In this document: positions 30,827-32,448 of the stretch, one piece after another | How positions within the stretch are numbered: the stretch's first letter is position 1 | Layout: each line of letters starts with the position of its first letter | Assembly (NCBI GenBank): GCA_900314795.1 | Contig: OMWP01000009.1 | Span: 76,268 to 108,715 of the forward strand | Direction of reading: 5' to 3' | Source of the DNA: an uncultured Eubacteriales bacterium | GTDB taxonomy: Bacteria; Bacillota; Clostridia; Oscillospirales; Acutalibacteraceae | DNA: 32,448 bases | Translations under genes and position numbers: made by a program | The notes under the pieces: generated by a model | What the model was told of the DNA's origin: nothing | What the model saw: the letters and a program-made list of their open reading frames with translations, nothing else | The model's database searches: none

Positions 30827-30866
30827 TTTTTCTGATTACTGCAATCCCGGAGGATCGCATCATTCT

Positions 30867-32249
30867 TTAATACACGCCCAGTGAGCCGAGCAGCAGGATG
30901 ACCAGCATGATCGGCGCGATCACCTTGATCATAGCGGTATAGAGCCACTTTCTGCCGAACTTCTCGCCGTTCTTGGTCGCCTCGTCGATGATCGTCTTGG
31001 GCTTTAAGATCCAGCCGACCAGGATACAGGTACCGATCGCCAGAATCGGCATGAGGACGTTGTTCGAGAGATAGTCCATGATGTCGAGGATCTGTCCGAC
31101 GGAGCCGTTGGGCAGCTTGAACTCAAAGTAGAATACATTGTAACCAAGGCATACCACGGTGCTGAGCACCAGCGCGATGATACCCTCGGTGATGGTCGCT
31201 TTCTTACGCGACATGCCCTTGTCGATCATGCCCGAGCAGATCGCCTCCATGATGGAGATACAGCTCGTGAGCGCCGCGAACAGCACCATGATGAAGAATA
31301 CCGCGCCTACGATATTACCGGCAACCCCCATCTGGTTGAAGATCTTGGGCATTGCGACGAATACCAGTCCGGGACCCGCGTTTTCCAGACCCTCGGTGCC
31401 GAGGAAGACATAAACCGCGGGGATGATCATGATACCCGCAAGGAACGCGACAATGGTGTCGAAGATCTCGATCTGGTTGACGGACTTGATCAGGTTATCT
31501 TTATCCTTGAAGTAGGAGCCGTAGGTGACCATGATACCCATCGCGACACTGATACTGTAGAAGAGCTGACCCATCGCGTCCATGATGGTCATCAAAATCC
31601 CGCGCGCGTCCGTGCCCGAGAAATCGGGGATCAGATAGATCGACAGACCATGCAGACCGGTTCTGCCCTCGGTTGATTCGTTACCGCTGAGGGTCAGCGA
31701 ATAGATCGCGATACCGATGATCAGGACAAAGAGGATCGGCATGAGCACCTTAGACAGGGACTCGATTCCCTTGTTAACGCCGCGGAAAATGACGATCGCG
31801 GTCATCAAAAGGAACACGAGGTTATACACAATCGGCTGTGCATAGCCGGTGATGAACTGCGTAAAGAAGTCGTCGCCCGCCGCGGCGGCGCCCTGTCCCG
31901 TAATGAACACCAGGGAATATTTGAGCACCCAGCCGCCGATGACGCAGTAATACGGCATGATGATGAACGGCACGATACTGGCGAGAACACCTAAGAAGCC
32001 CCAGTTTTTATTGAGCTTGCCGTATGCCGTCAGGCAGCTTTGTTTTGTCTTACGTCCGATGGAGACCTCGGTCATCAAAAGGGTGAAACCGAAGGTCAGG
32101 GCAAGGATGATATAGATCAGCAGGAACCGACCGCCGCCATCCTTTGCCGCAAGATACGGAAATCTCCAGATATTTCCCAGACCTACCGCACTGCCTGCCG
32201 CCGCAAGCACGAATCCGATAGAGCCTGAGAAGGAACTACGTTTTTCCAT
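30867..32249 (-). CDS. sodium-dependent transporter, NSS (neurotransmitter:sodium symporter) family
   Basis: A 460-aa membrane protein of the LeuT/MhsT-like NSS family, which imports amino acids or related compounds with Na+. The hallmark is AAGSAVGLGNIWRFPYLA in TM1 (about 17-34), the unwound Na+/substrate site. TM2 to TM6 features include GFTLLMTEVSIGRKTKQS and YYCVIGGW, and the GQLFYSISVAMGIMVTYGSY stretch matches TM6. There are about 11-12 helices, at the short end of the family. The start at 32249 has GAGGAG upstream; the frame upstream to 32444 crosses the promoter and is not coding. It is monocistronic between promoter and terminator. Confidence 0.93.
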   Translation of the reverse strand: MEKRSSFSGSIGFVLAAAGSAVGLGNIWRFPYLAAKDGGGRFLLIYIILALTFGFTLLMTEVSIGRKTKQSCLTAYGKLNKNWGFLGVLASIVPFIIMPYYCVIGGWVLKYSLVFITGQGAAAAGDDFFTQFITGYAQPIVYNLVFLLMTAIVIFRGVNKGIESLSKVLMPILFVLIIGIAIYSLTLSGNESTEGRTGLHGLSIYLIPDFSGTDARGILMTIMDAMGQLFYSISVAMGIMVTYGSYFKDKDNLIKSVNQIEIFDTIVAFLAGIMIIPAVYVFLGTEGLENAGPGLVFVAMPKIFNQMGVAGNIVGAVFFIMVLFAALTSCISIMEAICSGMIDKGMSRKKATITEGIIALVLSTVVCLGYNVFYFEFKLPNGSVGQILDIMDYLSNNVLMPILAIGTCILVGWILKPKTIIDEATKNGEKFGRKWLYTAMIKVIAPIMLVILLLGSLGVY

Positions 32250-32291
32250 TGTTCTACTCCTCAAATTACTAATTTGCAGATATGCCCCTAT

Positions 32292-32320
32292 ATTGTAGCA
32301 CAAACGGCAAATCTTGACAA
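32292..32320 (-). promoter_or_regulatory. promoter of the NSS transporter gene
   Basis: On the minus strand: TTGTCA (32320-32315), 17-bp spacer, TACAAT (32297-32292), about 40 bp before the ATG. Beyond it, 32321-32448 shows no gene or structure I can support. Confidence 0.7.
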
Positions 32321-32448
32321 TACCCGCAGCAAAATGAATAATCATTGATTGTAGGTTTACAATAGAGTCGTTACAGTAGGTCATAAAAAAGAATAGCAAA
32401 TAGGAAAAACCTGTGTTACAGTTAGTTCGCTTACAACAAAACACAACA

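Overview
This window looks like a chromosomal segment of a gut or rumen Clostridium-class Firmicute, most likely Ruminococcus or a close relative in the Oscillospiraceae. The clues are a secreted protein with a type I dockerin, CBM26-like starch-binding segments, strong SigA promoters with 17-bp spacers, AGGAGG-type ribosome binding sites, and several families of short palindromic intergenic repeats. The organism is inferred from content alone; no database search was run.

Layout. 1-2340: metY (O-acetylhomoserine sulfhydrylase) behind a consensus promoter and a long leader that carries a 35-codon ORF with three Cys codons and two mutually exclusive hairpins, then a small acidic protein. 2390-7806: housekeeping genes for a methyltransferase, YbaK, malic enzyme, fumarase and an MTA/SAH-nucleosidase-like protein, separated by repeats. 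7923-8818: tRNA-Arg(ACG) followed by an integration scar with duplicated and inverted tRNA 3' ends and a decayed tyrosine-integrase C-terminus. 8818-9657: an XRE-type regulator. 9845-16938: five co-directional genes for exported proteins, namely a dockerin protein and four lipoproteins (beta-lactamase-like serine hydrolase, C1 papain-like protease, subtype-B-tannase-like esterase, and an esterase with a C-terminal CBM26-like module). They look like one cell-surface polymer-processing operon.

17028-25021 is a tightly packed minus-strand run of 14 genes, one of them broken. It starts from a consensus promoter embedded in a large palindrome beside a TetR gene. It encodes TetR, an alpha/beta hydrolase, two flavodoxin-fold oxidoreductases, three GNATs plus a broken GNAT, a CAT-like acetyltransferase, YjdF, a CDP-alcohol phosphatidyltransferase, a PAP2-like membrane protein, an XRE-membrane regulator and a methyltransferase. 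The content suggests xenobiotic or antimicrobial response, but that is inference.

25137-32249: an XRE/zinc-ribbon regulator, a flavodoxin, and a four-gene operon (DUF3793, HMA metallochaperone-like protein, MacB/FtsX-type ABC transporter) behind a consensus promoter with two GTTAGC(N4)GCTAAC boxes, followed by an NSS sodium symporter gene. The metal-regulation reading is inferred from the boxes, the DUF3793 and HMA genes and the nearby flavodoxin.

The observations most worth a second look are the metY leader, the 14-gene operon with its operator, the tRNA-Arg scar, and two roughly 200-bp elements bounded by inverted tRNA 3'-end copies.
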